From the NCBI RefSeq assembly GCF_017310645.1, contig NZ_JAFLRH010000017.1, forward strand, positions 236,475-300,474: a stretch of DNA of 64,000 nt, read 5' to 3'. Shown piece after piece: positions 36,201 to 43,119 of the stretch; position 1 is the stretch's first letter; each line of letters starts with the position of its first letter. Both the position numbers and the translations under genes were made by a program. The notes beneath the pieces were generated by a model. It ran no database searches and had not been told where the DNA came from. It was given only the letters and a program-made list of their open reading frames with translations. This DNA comes from Paradesulfitobacterium ferrireducens (GTDB taxonomy: Bacteria; Bacillota; Desulfitobacteriia; Desulfitobacteriales; Desulfitobacteriaceae).

Positions 36201-36831
36201 CGGCTTTAAAATTGCCATGCGGGATCTGGAAATCCGGGGGGCCGGAAACCTAATCGGAGCCCAGCAGCACGGGCACTTGGCGGCAGTAGGCTTTGACCTG
36301 TACGTGCAGATGCTTAAACAGGCCGTGCAGGAACTGCGGGGAGAACAGGTGGAAGAGGAAGTAGAACCTTCAATTGAACTGCAAGTGGATGCCTATTTGC
36401 CGGATGATTATATTTCGGATCGTCAGGTTAAAGCATCACTTTACCAGCGGATGGCTGTGCTTAAAAGCGAAGAGGGTCTAAGTGAGATGGTGGATGAACT
36501 GGTGGACCGCTTTGGAGCACCACCAAGGGTGGTTGACAACCTGCTTCAGATTATCCGGATTAAATGGCTGGCGGCGGAGCTTAAAATCGAACAGATTCAG
36601 CAGCTCAAACAATACGTGCATTTTCGTTTTGCCCGTGATCCCGGATTGAGCGGGGAAAAACTGATGGAAATCGCTGCAGGCAGCCCGTATCCGCTCTCGT
36701 TCGGAACCAGTGCCAACGGCAACCTGGAATGTAAGATCAGACTGCGTACGGTGGGCCAGGAGGAAATCCTGAAAGCGGTTCGCAGGGCTATTTCGACCTT
36801 TTCCGACATTGCTTCGCGGACAAGTCCCTGA
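33295..36831 (+). CDS. mfd: Transcription-repair coupling factor Mfd
   Basis: An 1178-residue SF2 translocase. In order: a UvrB-like N-terminal module, a CarD-like RNA polymerase interaction domain (FVVHVQHGIGQFVGIE, about residues 504-519), helicase motifs with Walker A GDVGYGKTE (about 656), IDEEQRFG (about 757) and TATPIPRTL, and a C-terminal TRCF domain. Mfd displaces RNA polymerase stalled at lesions and recruits UvrA. Start is TTG 33295, with GGAGG 10 nt upstream. Its last codons contain the promoter for the next gene. Confidence 0.97.
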   Translation: MKTIYNHLRQGLEVGDDDLRELLPEWPQMVYNLTGSQKAAYVAQLLRGRKPGLILTFSDEQAQKWVNDLRTWLPHEDVLLFPATEWLPFELLGRSRETTAMRIAVLKQLAYDNHCTVVSPILAVERRLFPRERWQKSILEFKSGESYQLSEVLNNLIAAGYERLDVVEGKGQFALRGGILDIAPLDGEPVRIEFFDDEIDSIRTFDLESQKSVATVTQAVIPPVLEYILTAEELRNLSWEVAGQARKALGRLERADRKEAAANLSEKVEHVRERLEQGILDENVYPYLSLVPEVLVDFFSYLSEDRLLILDEPSRLKEQLDFQTRERLEEFTQQLEQGEAFVSPEPLFISYEDVLTYGKKASLLGISTLPREVPGFVPRRIVNPNSRSLTGFMGKTGVLAEEIERWQKNGNVVALFAGDKEHADRLIQGLKDRGITSRRRTMEDPVEEGGVYVYPYSLDQGFELPLSKLVVLSEAEIYRRERKAPVKHPPAREKTGERLQFSDLKPGDFVVHVQHGIGQFVGIERLQVGGVEKDYFALRYAGQDRLYVPLDQLYLLQKYLGADADDVPKLYKLGGNEWHKVKSKARSAVKEMAIDLVKLYAQREASRGYAFSPDNVWQKEFEEKFPYEETPDQLQCIQEVKEDMMRTRPMDRLLCGDVGYGKTEVALRAAFKAVTDSKQVAILVPTTILAQQHFNTFRERFAGYPVVIEMLSRFRSPKEQKRILAGLKDGSIDLVVGTHRLLAEAVKFKDLGLLIIDEEQRFGVAHKEKLKTLKANVDVLTLTATPIPRTLHMAMVGVRDMSVIETPPEDRYPVQTYVAEYRPDLVRDAIRREIHRGGQVFYVHNRVEDMEQVAHFLSQLVPEARYGIAHGQMSETELEREMLAFLEQERDVLVCTTIIETGLDMPNVNTLIIDEADRLGLAQLYQLRGRVGRSNRKAFAYLLYKPQKILTEVAEKRLSAIREFTEFGSGFKIAMRDLEIRGAGNLIGAQQHGHLAAVGFDLYVQMLKQAVQELRGEQVEEEVEPSIELQVDAYLPDDYISDRQVKASLYQRMAVLKSEEGLSEMVDELVDRFGAPPRVVDNLLQIIRIKWLAAELKIEQIQQLKQYVHFRFARDPGLSGEKLMEIAAGSPYPLSFGTSANGNLECKIRLRTVGQEEILKAVRRAISTFSDIASRTSP

Positions 36832-36837
36832 TATAAT
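36809..36837 (+). promoter_or_regulatory. Sigma-A promoter of prsA inside the mfd 3' end
   Basis: TTGCTT (36809-36814), a 17-bp spacer and TATAAT (36832-36837). The mfd stop codon lies at the end of the spacer. Confidence 0.75.
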
Positions 36838-36868
36838 ACGTACATTGAGTAGGAAAGGTCGTGAAGAG

Positions 36869-37828
36869 ATGAAGAAACCCCTCGTGGGTATCCTGACAGG
36901 ACTCTTGGCGTTTAGTTTTATATTAACCGGTTGTTCTTCACTGGTCGGAGGGAAATGGGTGGCAAAAGTAAACGGAGAACAGATTTCCCAGACCGACTAT
37001 GATGCACGCGTCGCTTTGATGCAGAAAACGGTTGAGGATAACTCGGGATCCAAGCTGACTGCCGATCAGCAGAAACAGCTTAAGGATGCCGTACTTCAAT
37101 CCATGATTGGAAGCAAAATCATTGAGCAGGAAATCAAGAAACTCAATGTAGATGTCAATAGTTCCAAGGTGACAGAACAGGTAGAAAAAGACAAGCAAGA
37201 TGCAGGCGGGGAAGATAAACTGAAACAGCTTCTAGCCTTTCAGTATCTGGCAACGTTAGATGACTACCGGAATCAGATTGCCCTGGCGCAAAAACTCACG
37301 GACGATGTTCAGGTCAGTGATGCGGAAGTCAAGGCTTATTTTGAGGCCAATCCCCAAAATTACGGCGGACAGGCGGAGCAGGTTAAGGCTAAGAATATTG
37401 TTGTTGCCACCGAGGATGAAGCCAAACAGATTATTTCCCAGTTGAAAGCGGTAATGAACTCCGGCCAGTTAGCTACAACTTTTGAGCAGCTGGCCAAGGA
37501 AAAGTCCACGGATCCGACTGCCAAGGATAACGGGGGAGAGTTAGGCTACTTCAGCAAGGGGGATATGGTACCGGAGTTCTCGAATGCAGCCTTTGCCCAA
37601 AAGGTTGGGACTGTTTCTGAGGCGCCGGTGAAAAGCACATATGGGTATCATGTAATTTTGGTCGAAGATCATAAAAATGCGGTGCCGGGAGATTTTAACA
37701 AGTATAAAGACCAGATTAAGCAGGATGCCCTGACGGATGCGAAAGGGAAAAAGCTCCAAAGTTATTACGATCAAATTCACGGCAACGCCAAGATCGAGTA
37801 TAGTTCTGCTTTTAAGCCGCAGGGATAA
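36869..37828 (+). CDS. prsA: PrsA-type peptidyl-prolyl isomerase lipoprotein
   Basis: A 319-residue lipoprotein with lipobox FILTGC (Cys22), a SurA-like N-terminal helical domain and a parvulin-type rotamase domain (about residues 165-275, with GGELGYFSKGDMVPEF and YGYHVILVED). PrsA-type foldases help secreted proteins fold outside the membrane. ATG 36869 has GGAAAGG 10 nt upstream; an upstream TTG frame overlapping mfd lacks a ribosome site. Its own promoter and terminator make it a single-gene unit between mfd and spoVT. B. subtilis has no prsA here. Confidence 0.9.
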   Translation: MKKPLVGILTGLLAFSFILTGCSSLVGGKWVAKVNGEQISQTDYDARVALMQKTVEDNSGSKLTADQQKQLKDAVLQSMIGSKIIEQEIKKLNVDVNSSKVTEQVEKDKQDAGGEDKLKQLLAFQYLATLDDYRNQIALAQKLTDDVQVSDAEVKAYFEANPQNYGGQAEQVKAKNIVVATEDEAKQIISQLKAVMNSGQLATTFEQLAKEKSTDPTAKDNGGELGYFSKGDMVPEFSNAAFAQKVGTVSEAPVKSTYGYHVILVEDHKNAVPGDFNKYKDQIKQDALTDAKGKKLQSYYDQIHGNAKIEYSSAFKPQG

Positions 37829-37856
37829 GAATTTTTCATTTGGTTAAATTAAACAA

Positions 37857-37893
37857 GAGAGGGCAGCTTTTGCATGAGTTGCCTTCTTTTTTG
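37857..37893 (+). terminator. Terminator after prsA
   Basis: AGAGGGCAGC pairs with GTTGCCTTCT, followed by TTTTTT. Confidence 0.75.
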
Positions 37894-37909
37894 TTCTTTG
37901 GAAAATAAT

Positions 37910-37939
37910 GAATAATCCGGGTTGCCGGGATATATACTA
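37910..37939 (+). promoter_or_regulatory. Sigma-G-like promoter of spoVT
   Basis: GAATA (37910-37914), an 18-bp gap and TATACTA (37933-37939), close to the sigma-G consensus GnATA-18-CATnnTA. spoVT is a sigma-G gene in B. subtilis. Confidence 0.6.
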
Positions 37940-38003
37940 TCATTGAATTGATGTACGTGAACACGATGATGCAGAACGAACATAAAGGAGGGATGAGCGT
38001 CCA

Positions 38004-38564
38004 ATGAAAGCAACAGGAATTGTAAGAAGAATTGATGATCTTGGCCGTGTTGTTATTCCCAAAGAAATTCGTCGGACACTTCGTATACGTGAGGGAGATC
38101 CGTTAGAGATTTTTGTCGACCGGGAGGGGGAAGTTATCCTTAAAAAATACTCTCCGATTGGAGAGTTGGGTGATTTCGCCAAGGAGTATGCTGATTCATT
38201 GTATGAAGCGACCGGGCATATCGCATACATTGCAGACCGGGATACGATTATCGCGGTTTCAGGTGCTTCCAAGAAAGAGTATCTGAACAAACCGATTGGG
38301 CCTGCGGCCGAGCAGGCGATGTCTGAACGTAAAACCCTGCAAATTTCTAAACCGGGGGAACATGCCGCTTGTAAGACTTGTCCTGAAAATGAGGAAGACG
38401 ATTGTAATCTTACGAATGAAGTAGTGGCTCCGATCATTTCTGAAGGAGACCCAATTGGAGTTGTGGTCTTAAGCTCTAAAGACCCTAATGTGAAAATGGG
38501 GGATCTCGAAGTCAAGTTGGTTGAAACGGCAGCCGGGTTCCTGGCTAAACAAATGGAACAATAA
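38004..38564 (+). CDS. spoVT: Stage V sporulation regulator SpoVT
   Basis: A 186-residue protein with an AbrB-type DNA-binding domain (KATGIVRRIDDLGRVVIPKE, residues 2-21) and a C-terminal GAF-like domain (about 55-180). The latter has CKTC..NEEDDC cysteines not typical of B. subtilis SpoVT. SpoVT tunes forespore genes under sigma-G. It lies downstream of mfd as in B. subtilis, here separated by prsA, and has a sigma-G-like promoter. This is the window's second AbrB-fold regulator. Confidence 0.95.
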   Translation: MKATGIVRRIDDLGRVVIPKEIRRTLRIREGDPLEIFVDREGEVILKKYSPIGELGDFAKEYADSLYEATGHIAYIADRDTIIAVSGASKKEYLNKPIGPAAEQAMSERKTLQISKPGEHAACKTCPENEEDDCNLTNEVVAPIISEGDPIGVVVLSSKDPNVKMGDLEVKLVETAAGFLAKQMEQ

Positions 38565-38567
38565 AAT

Positions 38568-38587
38568 GGGGCGAACAGCCCCTTTTT
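38568..38587 (+). terminator. Terminator after spoVT overlapping the next promoter
   Basis: GGGGC-GAACA-GCCCC then TTTTT (38583-38587). The last T bases are also the first bases of the mazG -35 box. Confidence 0.75.
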
Positions 38588-38614
38588 GCATCCGGTGCGC
38601 ACCTCTGGTACAAT
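38586..38614 (+). promoter_or_regulatory. Sigma-A promoter of mazG
   Basis: TTGCAT (38586-38591), a 17-bp spacer and TACAAT (38609-38614), 20 bp before the gene. Confidence 0.7.
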
Positions 38615-38633
38615 AGCCCTGGAGGTGGCGGTT

Positions 38634-40091
38634 TTGGGGAAAAAACTGCATATTCTCGGGTTGGGACCGGCGGGTCTGGAGCAGCTGACTTTAGGAAGCT
38701 ACCGCCTGCTTCAGAAGGCTGACAAGGTGTTTATGCGCACTGCGCGCCATCCGTGCGCTGAAGAATTGCGGGAAGAGGGCATCCGGTTTGAATCGTTTGA
38801 TGAGATGTATGAGAGCGGCAAGTCGTTTGAAGAGGTGTACGAAGGAATCATTTCCCGCTTGCGTCATGAATTAGTGCAAAATGAAGAAATCATCTACGCT
38901 GTTCCGGGGCATCCGAATGTCGCGGAGAGGACGGTTCGCTTACTTGTGGACAAGCTTTCCCCGGAATGCGAGCTTATCATACACCCGGGACTGAGTTTTT
39001 TAGATGAGATTTTTCGAGCCGTCTCTTTTGATCCGATTGAAGGGGTCAGCGTCCTTAGCCAGGAGGGCTTAAAAACTGCCGGGATTGACAGCCGTCAATG
39101 GCTGATCATTCCGCAGGTGTATGATAAACTGGTAGCTTCAGAGATAAAACTTGACTTGATGCGCGCTTACCCGGATGAGGCAGAGGTTATGGTGGTGAAA
39201 GCCCTGGGGTCAAAGGAACCCAATGTCTTAAAATGCCCTTTGTACGAGCTGGACCATCAAGAATTTGATCACTTGACAACTGTCGTCGTATCTCCTAATT
39301 CTGAAAGCTATACCTACGGACGCTTGGTTGAAATAATGGAAATTCTACGTTCCCCTGACGGTTGTCCTTGGGACCGGGAGCAGACCCATGTTTCCCTAAA
39401 ACCATATGTGATTGAGGAAGCTTATGAGGTCATAGAAGCCATAGAAAACCAAGATGTGTATAATTTGTGTGAAGAATTGGGAGACTTACTATTACAAGTT
39501 ATTTTTCATGCCCAAGTTGCGGCTGAAGCCGGGGAATTTGATATGACAGACGTCCTGCACGGGATTATTACCAAACTCGTGCGCCGTCATCCCCATGTAT
39601 TCGGAGAAGGGAAGGCTGCAACGGCCCGTGAGGTGATCCGTACCTGGGAGCAAATAAAAGCTGAAGAAAAGGCACAAAATGATGACAAGACCCGTTTTTT
39701 CGAGGGCTCCAAGGGTTTGCCCGCCCTGATGTGGGCCCAGCGGACCCAGCGCCAGGCGGCCAAGGTAGGCTTTGACTGGCCGGATTGGAACGGAGCGTGG
39801 GTCAAAGTGCAAGAAGAGTGTCGGGAGCTGGAACAGGCTCTTCGGGAAGACCATGGAATAAGAGAAGAAATGGGTGATCTCCTCTTTGCAGTGGTCAATC
39901 TGGCGCGTTTAATGAATTTTGATGCTGAGGAGGTTTTACGGGAGACTGTCCGCAAATTCCAACATCGGTTCGACAAAATGATGGAATTTGCCTCCCAAGA
40001 CGGGAATAATCTGGGAGAACTTTCCTTGGAACAGCTAGATGTTCTGTGGAAACGGGCAAAATTAGAAGAAAAAAATGCTAAACTTGCTTGA
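38634..40091 (+). CDS. mazG: Tetrapyrrole methylase-MazG fusion (YabN)
   Basis: A 485-residue fusion as in B. subtilis YabN (489). The N-terminal ~220 residues are a tetrapyrrole/corrin methylase-like domain (HILGLGPAG opening). The rest is a MazG nucleotide pyrophosphohydrolase with two MazG units: LRSPDGCPWDREQTHVSL and the EExxE...D metal motif in CEELGDLLLQVIFHA, repeated as REEMGDLLFAVVNLA. MazG clears aberrant nucleotides; the methylase partner's substrate is unknown. TTG 38634 lies 6 nt after GGAGGTG. Confidence 0.9.
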   Translation: MGKKLHILGLGPAGLEQLTLGSYRLLQKADKVFMRTARHPCAEELREEGIRFESFDEMYESGKSFEEVYEGIISRLRHELVQNEEIIYAVPGHPNVAERTVRLLVDKLSPECELIIHPGLSFLDEIFRAVSFDPIEGVSVLSQEGLKTAGIDSRQWLIIPQVYDKLVASEIKLDLMRAYPDEAEVMVVKALGSKEPNVLKCPLYELDHQEFDHLTTVVVSPNSESYTYGRLVEIMEILRSPDGCPWDREQTHVSLKPYVIEEAYEVIEAIENQDVYNLCEELGDLLLQVIFHAQVAAEAGEFDMTDVLHGIITKLVRRHPHVFGEGKAATAREVIRTWEQIKAEEKAQNDDKTRFFEGSKGLPALMWAQRTQRQAAKVGFDWPDWNGAWVKVQEECRELEQALREDHGIREEMGDLLFAVVNLARLMNFDAEEVLRETVRKFQHRFDKMMEFASQDGNNLGELSLEQLDVLWKRAKLEEKNAKLA

Positions 40092-40172
40092 GTTTGAAGC
40101 TTTTTATGCAGGAGTTTGGTATTTTATCGCGAACTATAAAGATGTCAATCTACATATTTAGGAGGGAGCACT

Positions 40173-40448
40173 TTGAATAAAGCTGAGTTAGTTGCTGCTG
40201 TTGCCGAGAAAGCCGATATGTCGAAAAAGGATTCCGAAAAAGCGGTCAATGCTGTGTTATCCGCTATCGAGGATGCCCTGGCCGGAAATGACAAGGTGCA
40301 ATTAGTTGGTTTTGGCACCTTTGAAGTCAAAGAGCGGGCTGAGAGGACCGGGAGAAATCCTCAAACCAAAGAGAAAATCACCATCCCAGCCTCCAGAGTT
40401 CCTGGATTTAAGGCGGGCAAAGCCCTGAAAGACGCAGTTCAAAAATAA
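40173..40448 (+). CDS. hup: Histone-like DNA-binding protein HU
   Basis: A 91-residue HU protein, full length. The DNA-inserting arm [18 protein letters not shown] (about residues 53-70) carries the conserved RNPQT and proline. HU bends and compacts DNA. TTG start with GGAGGG upstream. It has a strong terminator and sits between mazG and rqcP, a common clostridial arrangement. Confidence 0.96.
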   Translation: MNKAELVAAVAEKADMSKKDSEKAVNAVLSAIEDALAGNDKVQLVGFGTFEVKERAERTGRNPQTKEKITIPASRVPGFKAGKALKDAVQK

Positions 40449-40462
40449 CATCAGCCTTAAAA

Positions 40463-40495
40463 AATCAGGTTCGTTTGCGAACCTGATATTTTTTT
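40463..40495 (+). terminator. Strong terminator after hup
   Basis: ATCAGGTTCG (40464-40473), loop TTTG, CGAACCTGAT (40478-40487), then ATTTTTTTT. Confidence 0.9.
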
Positions 40496-40560
40496 CACCG
40501 AGTGTTTTACCTAATATAAATTACGATCTTAATCTTAGGAGATATCGGGGGAATTGTCCG

Positions 40561-40821
40561 GTGCGCATTGATAAGTACCTGAAAGTATCGCGCTTAATCA
40601 AGAGAAGGACGGTAGCCAAAGAGATCTGTGAGGGGGAAAAGATCAATTTAAATGGCAAAACCGCCAAACCTTCGGCGGAAGTAAAAGCCGGAGATGTATT
40701 AACGCTTAACCTTGGGAAGCGGATCATGGAAGTCAAGGTGGTGGCCACTCCGAATTTAGCGCGCGCGGATGAGGCCCATCTTTTATATGAAGTATTGCGT
40801 GATGAAAAAAGATCAGAGTAA
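40561..40821 (+). CDS. rqcP: S4-domain ribosome-quality-control factor RqcP (YabO)
   Basis: An 86-residue single S4 RNA-binding domain (MRIDKYLKVSRLIKRRTVAKE opening). In B. subtilis RqcP works with RqcH on 50S subunits carrying stalled peptidyl-tRNA during alanine tailing. GTG start with GGGGGA upstream. It is immediately followed by yabP and yabQ, as in B. subtilis. Confidence 0.92.
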   Translation: MRIDKYLKVSRLIKRRTVAKEICEGEKINLNGKTAKPSAEVKAGDVLTLNLGKRIMEVKVVATPNLARADEAHLLYEVLRDEKRSE

Positions 40822-40948
40822 AACTTGGGCAAGGAAAGCTGTTACCCGCGTTAGGTGGCAGCTTTCTCTGTTTTCTTTACATTTCATGTCTAAAGGTTCG
40901 TTTAAGGGAATATCGTTTAAGAAGAAAAGCTATAGGGGGATGGGCGCA

Positions 40949-41227
40949 ATGGAGAAAGTTAGCGGCAAAGGCCATCACTTGCACCTGGAAGACAGGCAAA
41001 AACTATCGGTTAACGGAGTGAAGAAAGTTCAGTCTTTCGATCCCAAGGATATTTTGCTTGAAACGGAGCAGGGAATCTTAGGCATTAAAGGGGAAGGGCT
41101 GGGGATTAAGCAGTTAGATCTTCAGGATGGGCTGGTAGAGGTCGAGGGGCATATTGATATGCTTCAGTATCCGCGCCGGTCTGGCCAAGGGGAAAGACAC
41201 AGCCTATGGGGCCGGATTTTCCGTTAA
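40949..41227 (+). CDS. yabP: Sporulation protein YabP
   Basis: A 92-residue protein of the YabP family (HHLHLEDRQKLSVNGVKKVQ near the N-terminus, then strands around DILLETEQGILGIKGEGL). YabP is made in the mother cell under sigma-E; the spoIIR-like membrane or coat role is not well defined. ATG 40949 is chosen since GGGGG lies ~10 nt before it; ATG 40940 sits too close. A longer in-frame extension would overlap rqcP. Confidence 0.85.
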   Translation: MEKVSGKGHHLHLEDRQKLSVNGVKKVQSFDPKDILLETEQGILGIKGEGLGIKQLDLQDGLVEVEGHIDMLQYPRRSGQGERHSLWGRIFR

Positions 41228-41277
41228 GGTGAAAGGAGTGACGTTCAATCTCTGAGTTCGAAACATTTTTTTGGTTA

Positions 41278-41754
41278 GTGACGGCTGGCTTTGCCATAGG
41301 TCTTGGATTTGATATTTACCGTTCCGTGCGCCGTTGGATGAAATGGGGTCCGATTCTCACCTTCGGGGGGGATATCCTCTTTTCCTTCGGGGCTTTAGTG
41401 ATATTTCTGTTTTTTTTAGAAAAGGCAAATAGCTTGGCTTTTCGCTTTTATATTTTTTGGGTAAGCCTTTTGGGGCTGCTCCTTTACCTAAGACTGTTCA
41501 GCAGACTTGTCACACATTTTCTTCTCAGCACGTTTGACCTGGTGAAAAAGACCTTGCTTGGGCTGATAAGCTTGTTTAGGTATCCGCTGCGGGCCTTGGT
41601 TTTGCTCATGAGGCCACTGTATGCCTTCTTGCGTTGGCTAAGCTTGCTCTTTTACCGGGCCGGTGAAGCGCTGCTCATGCCTCGGGCGGTACAAATTAAA
41701 CGCGAAGCCGGTGAATGGTGGGACCAGCACTTTCCTCCTAGGACCAATGGGTAA
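41278..41754 (+). CDS. yabQ: Spore cortex biosynthesis protein YabQ
   Basis: At least 158 residues from GTG 41278, with several transmembrane helices (LTFGGDILFSFGALVIFLFFL and others) and a conserved GLGFDIYR near the start. YabQ is a mother-cell membrane protein needed for cortex formation in B. subtilis. The start is doubtful. Family-like sequence (EFETFFWLV) continues upstream in frame to about 41248, where no ATG/GTG/TTG exists but AAAGGAG sits 9 nt before an ATC. A GTG at 41238 in another frame hits a stop after five codons. See findings. Confidence 0.8.
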   Translation: MTAGFAIGLGFDIYRSVRRWMKWGPILTFGGDILFSFGALVIFLFFLEKANSLAFRFYIFWVSLLGLLLYLRLFSRLVTHFLLSTFDLVKKTLLGLISLFRYPLRALVLLMRPLYAFLRWLSLLFYRAGEALLMPRAVQIKREAGEWWDQHFPPRTNG

Positions 41755-41771
41755 TTTTTCCTGAAGATGGA

Positions 41772-41800
41772 TTGATTCTTCTCCTTAAGCCTTGTATAAT
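41772..41800 (+). promoter_or_regulatory. Sigma-A promoter of the HTH-divIC unit
   Basis: TTGATT (41772-41777), a 17-bp spacer and TATAAT (41795-41800). Transcription would start near 41807, giving an ~88-nt leader. Confidence 0.75.
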
Positions 41801-41815
41801 AAGAATGTCGACGTA

Positions 41816-41869
41816 TTGTCCACAATATGTAATGGATTTGTACACATTTTATTCACAGGCTGTGCATAA
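41816..41869. promoter_or_regulatory. Cluster of four DnaA-box-like 9-mers
   Basis: TTGTCCACA (41816-41824), TTGTACACA (41838-41846), TTATTCACA (41849-41857) and, on the minus strand, TTATGCACA (41869-41861). The last two match the DnaA box TTATNCACA exactly and the first two differ at one base. They lie just downstream of the predicted transcription start. Confidence 0.65.
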
Positions 41870-41894
41870 TTAAGGATAGTAAGGATGAGGGAAG

Positions 41895-42131
41895 GTGCAC
41901 CTCGAAATCCGGGGATTGGAGAAATTAAGTTTTCGTGAGCGTCAGGCCGTAATGCTCAAGGAATCCGGGCAATCTCTGGAACAGATCGGGAAAAGGCTGC
42001 GCCTGAGTCCCAGCTCCGTGGCCACTTTACTGGCAAGAGCCAAGAACAAAGGGTATGAAATTGTGTGCATTATCCCAGGAGGAGAGCTTGGGCTGGAAGG
42101 GGAGGACACGTTTGACGAAGAGACAGACTAA
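41895..42131 (+). CDS. Small helix-turn-helix protein resembling sigma-70 region 4
   Basis: A 78-residue protein whose middle, FRERQAVMLKESGQSLEQIG then LRLSPSSVATLLARAK, reads as a sigma region 4/LuxR-type helix-turn-helix. The C-terminus is acidic. No sigma region 2 is present, so it cannot act as a complete sigma factor; a DNA-binding regulator is likely. GTG start with AAGGA 9 nt upstream. Its last 20 nt overlap divIC, suggesting cotranslation. B. subtilis has no gene at this point. Confidence 0.65.
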   Translation: MHLEIRGLEKLSFRERQAVMLKESGQSLEQIGKRLRLSPSSVATLLARAKNKGYEIVCIIPGGELGLEGEDTFDEETD

Positions 42132-42420
42132 GAAGCAGAAAACCTCCGGCAAGCGGATTCGTCCCGGGTATGTGCTGGCCTGGACGTTTTTCCTGGTCTT
42201 AACCGCAAGTTCGGCCTGGAATGTATGGAACCTTTATGTGAATACGGAAGAGAAGATGGCCAAGCTTAACTCGGAGAAGGCTCAGCTGATTCAGGAGCAG
42301 AAGAAGTTGGAGGAAGAAATTGCTCTTTTGAATACGCCATCATATATTGAACAATTGGCGAGGGAACAGTTGGGATTAGTCAAGAAAGGAGAAATATTAA
42401 TTGCCCCGCGCAGCCCGTAG
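42112..42420 (+). CDS. divIC: Septum formation initiator DivIC (FtsB-like)
   Basis: A 102-residue bitopic membrane protein. A short basic cytoplasmic tail and one transmembrane helix (about residues 20-40) precede an extracellular coiled coil (about 48-75), ending in the conserved YIEQLAREQLGLVKKGE. DivIC/FtsB scaffolds the division septum with FtsL and DivIB. TTG 42112 lies 5 nt after GGGGAGGA. The gene overlaps the upstream HTH gene and is followed by yabR, as in B. subtilis. Confidence 0.9.
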   Translation: MTKRQTKKQKTSGKRIRPGYVLAWTFFLVLTASSAWNVWNLYVNTEEKMAKLNSEKAQLIQEQKKLEEEIALLNTPSYIEQLAREQLGLVKKGEILIAPRSP

Positions 42421-42461
42421 ATTTCGAGGCTTCCCAGGTAATATTCCCCGTTTTGCTTTTC

Positions 42462-42491
42462 TTGACAGCGCTTGTGTACTAGGAATATAAT
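42462..42491 (+). promoter_or_regulatory. Sigma-A promoter of yabR
   Basis: TTGACA (42462-42467), an 18-bp spacer and TATAAT (42486-42491), both consensus hexamers. Confidence 0.8.
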
Positions 42492-42538
42492 GACATTAAT
42501 TATATTTATTTTTAATAACAAGGAGGAGTTTTCTTCGT

Positions 42539-42922
42539 ATGGCCATCGCGGTTGGCAGCATAGTTGAAGGAGTGGTAACCGGGATCACGAACTTCGGCGC
42601 TTTTGTAGAATTACCGGATAAGGTTACCGGACTTGTCCACATTTCGGAAGTGGCAGATGCCTACGTCAAAGATGTCAGAGATTATCTTAAGGAACAGGAC
42701 CGCGTCAAAGTAAAAGTGATTCATGTAGATGACAAGGGTAAAATCGGTTTATCAATTAAGCAGGCCAACCCTAACGCCCGTGCCGGTCGTGAAAGACGTC
42801 AGCCAACCGTATCTTTTGAGGATAAATTGGCCAAGTTTATTAAAGACAGTGACGAGCGTCAGCTTGAGTACCGCCGGGCAACCGAATCCAAGCGTGGTGG
42901 CAGAGGCTCCAGCCGTTATTAA
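42539..42922 (+). CDS. yabR: S1 RNA-binding domain protein YabR
   Basis: A 127-residue protein: one S1/OB domain (about residues 5-75, GSIVEGVVTGITNFGAFVEL and GLVHISEVAD) followed by a basic tail rich in Arg and Gly. It belongs to the YabR/GSP13 group that associates with ribosomes and is needed under stress. The Arg-Gly tail suggests RNA contacts. The gene lies between divIC and spoIIE as in B. subtilis and has its own strong promoter and terminator. Confidence 0.9.
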   Translation: MAIAVGSIVEGVVTGITNFGAFVELPDKVTGLVHISEVADAYVKDVRDYLKEQDRVKVKVIHVDDKGKIGLSIKQANPNARAGRERRQPTVSFEDKLAKFIKDSDERQLEYRRATESKRGGRGSSRY

Positions 42923-42947
42923 ATATTGAGAAATTGATTTTGGAAAG

Positions 42948-42977
42948 TAGAACCGTCTGAGGGCGGTTCTATTTTTG
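42948..42977 (+). terminator. Terminator after yabR
   Basis: TAGAACCG (42948-42955) pairs with CGGTTCTA (42964-42971), then TTTTTG. Confidence 0.8.
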
Positions 42978-43056
42978 TTTATTGAAGAGAATTACAGTGT
43001 TTTTAAGTTCGTGAGCAAGGATTGGGTCGAAACTTGTTTGCCCGAAGCGACGTCTA

Positions 43057-43090
43057 TAGACAAGCTTTGCCAAGCCCTTTGCGTTATAAT
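43057..43090 (+). promoter_or_regulatory. Candidate Spo0A-dependent promoter of spoIIE
   Basis: TATAAT (43085-43090) lacks a -35 at normal spacing, but TAGACA (43057-43062) stands 22 bp upstream. B. subtilis spoIIE likewise has an overlong spacer (21 bp) and needs Spo0A. A partial 0A box, GGTCGAAA, is at 43025-43032. Confidence 0.4.
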
Positions 43091-43119
43091 GTTTCCATAA
43101 AGTGGTAAGAGGTGACGTT

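Noticed and set aside
41806..41812. TGTCGAC as a Spo0A box beside the DnaA boxes
   Set aside because: One mismatch to TGTCGAA in a short motif is expected by chance; not enough to claim.
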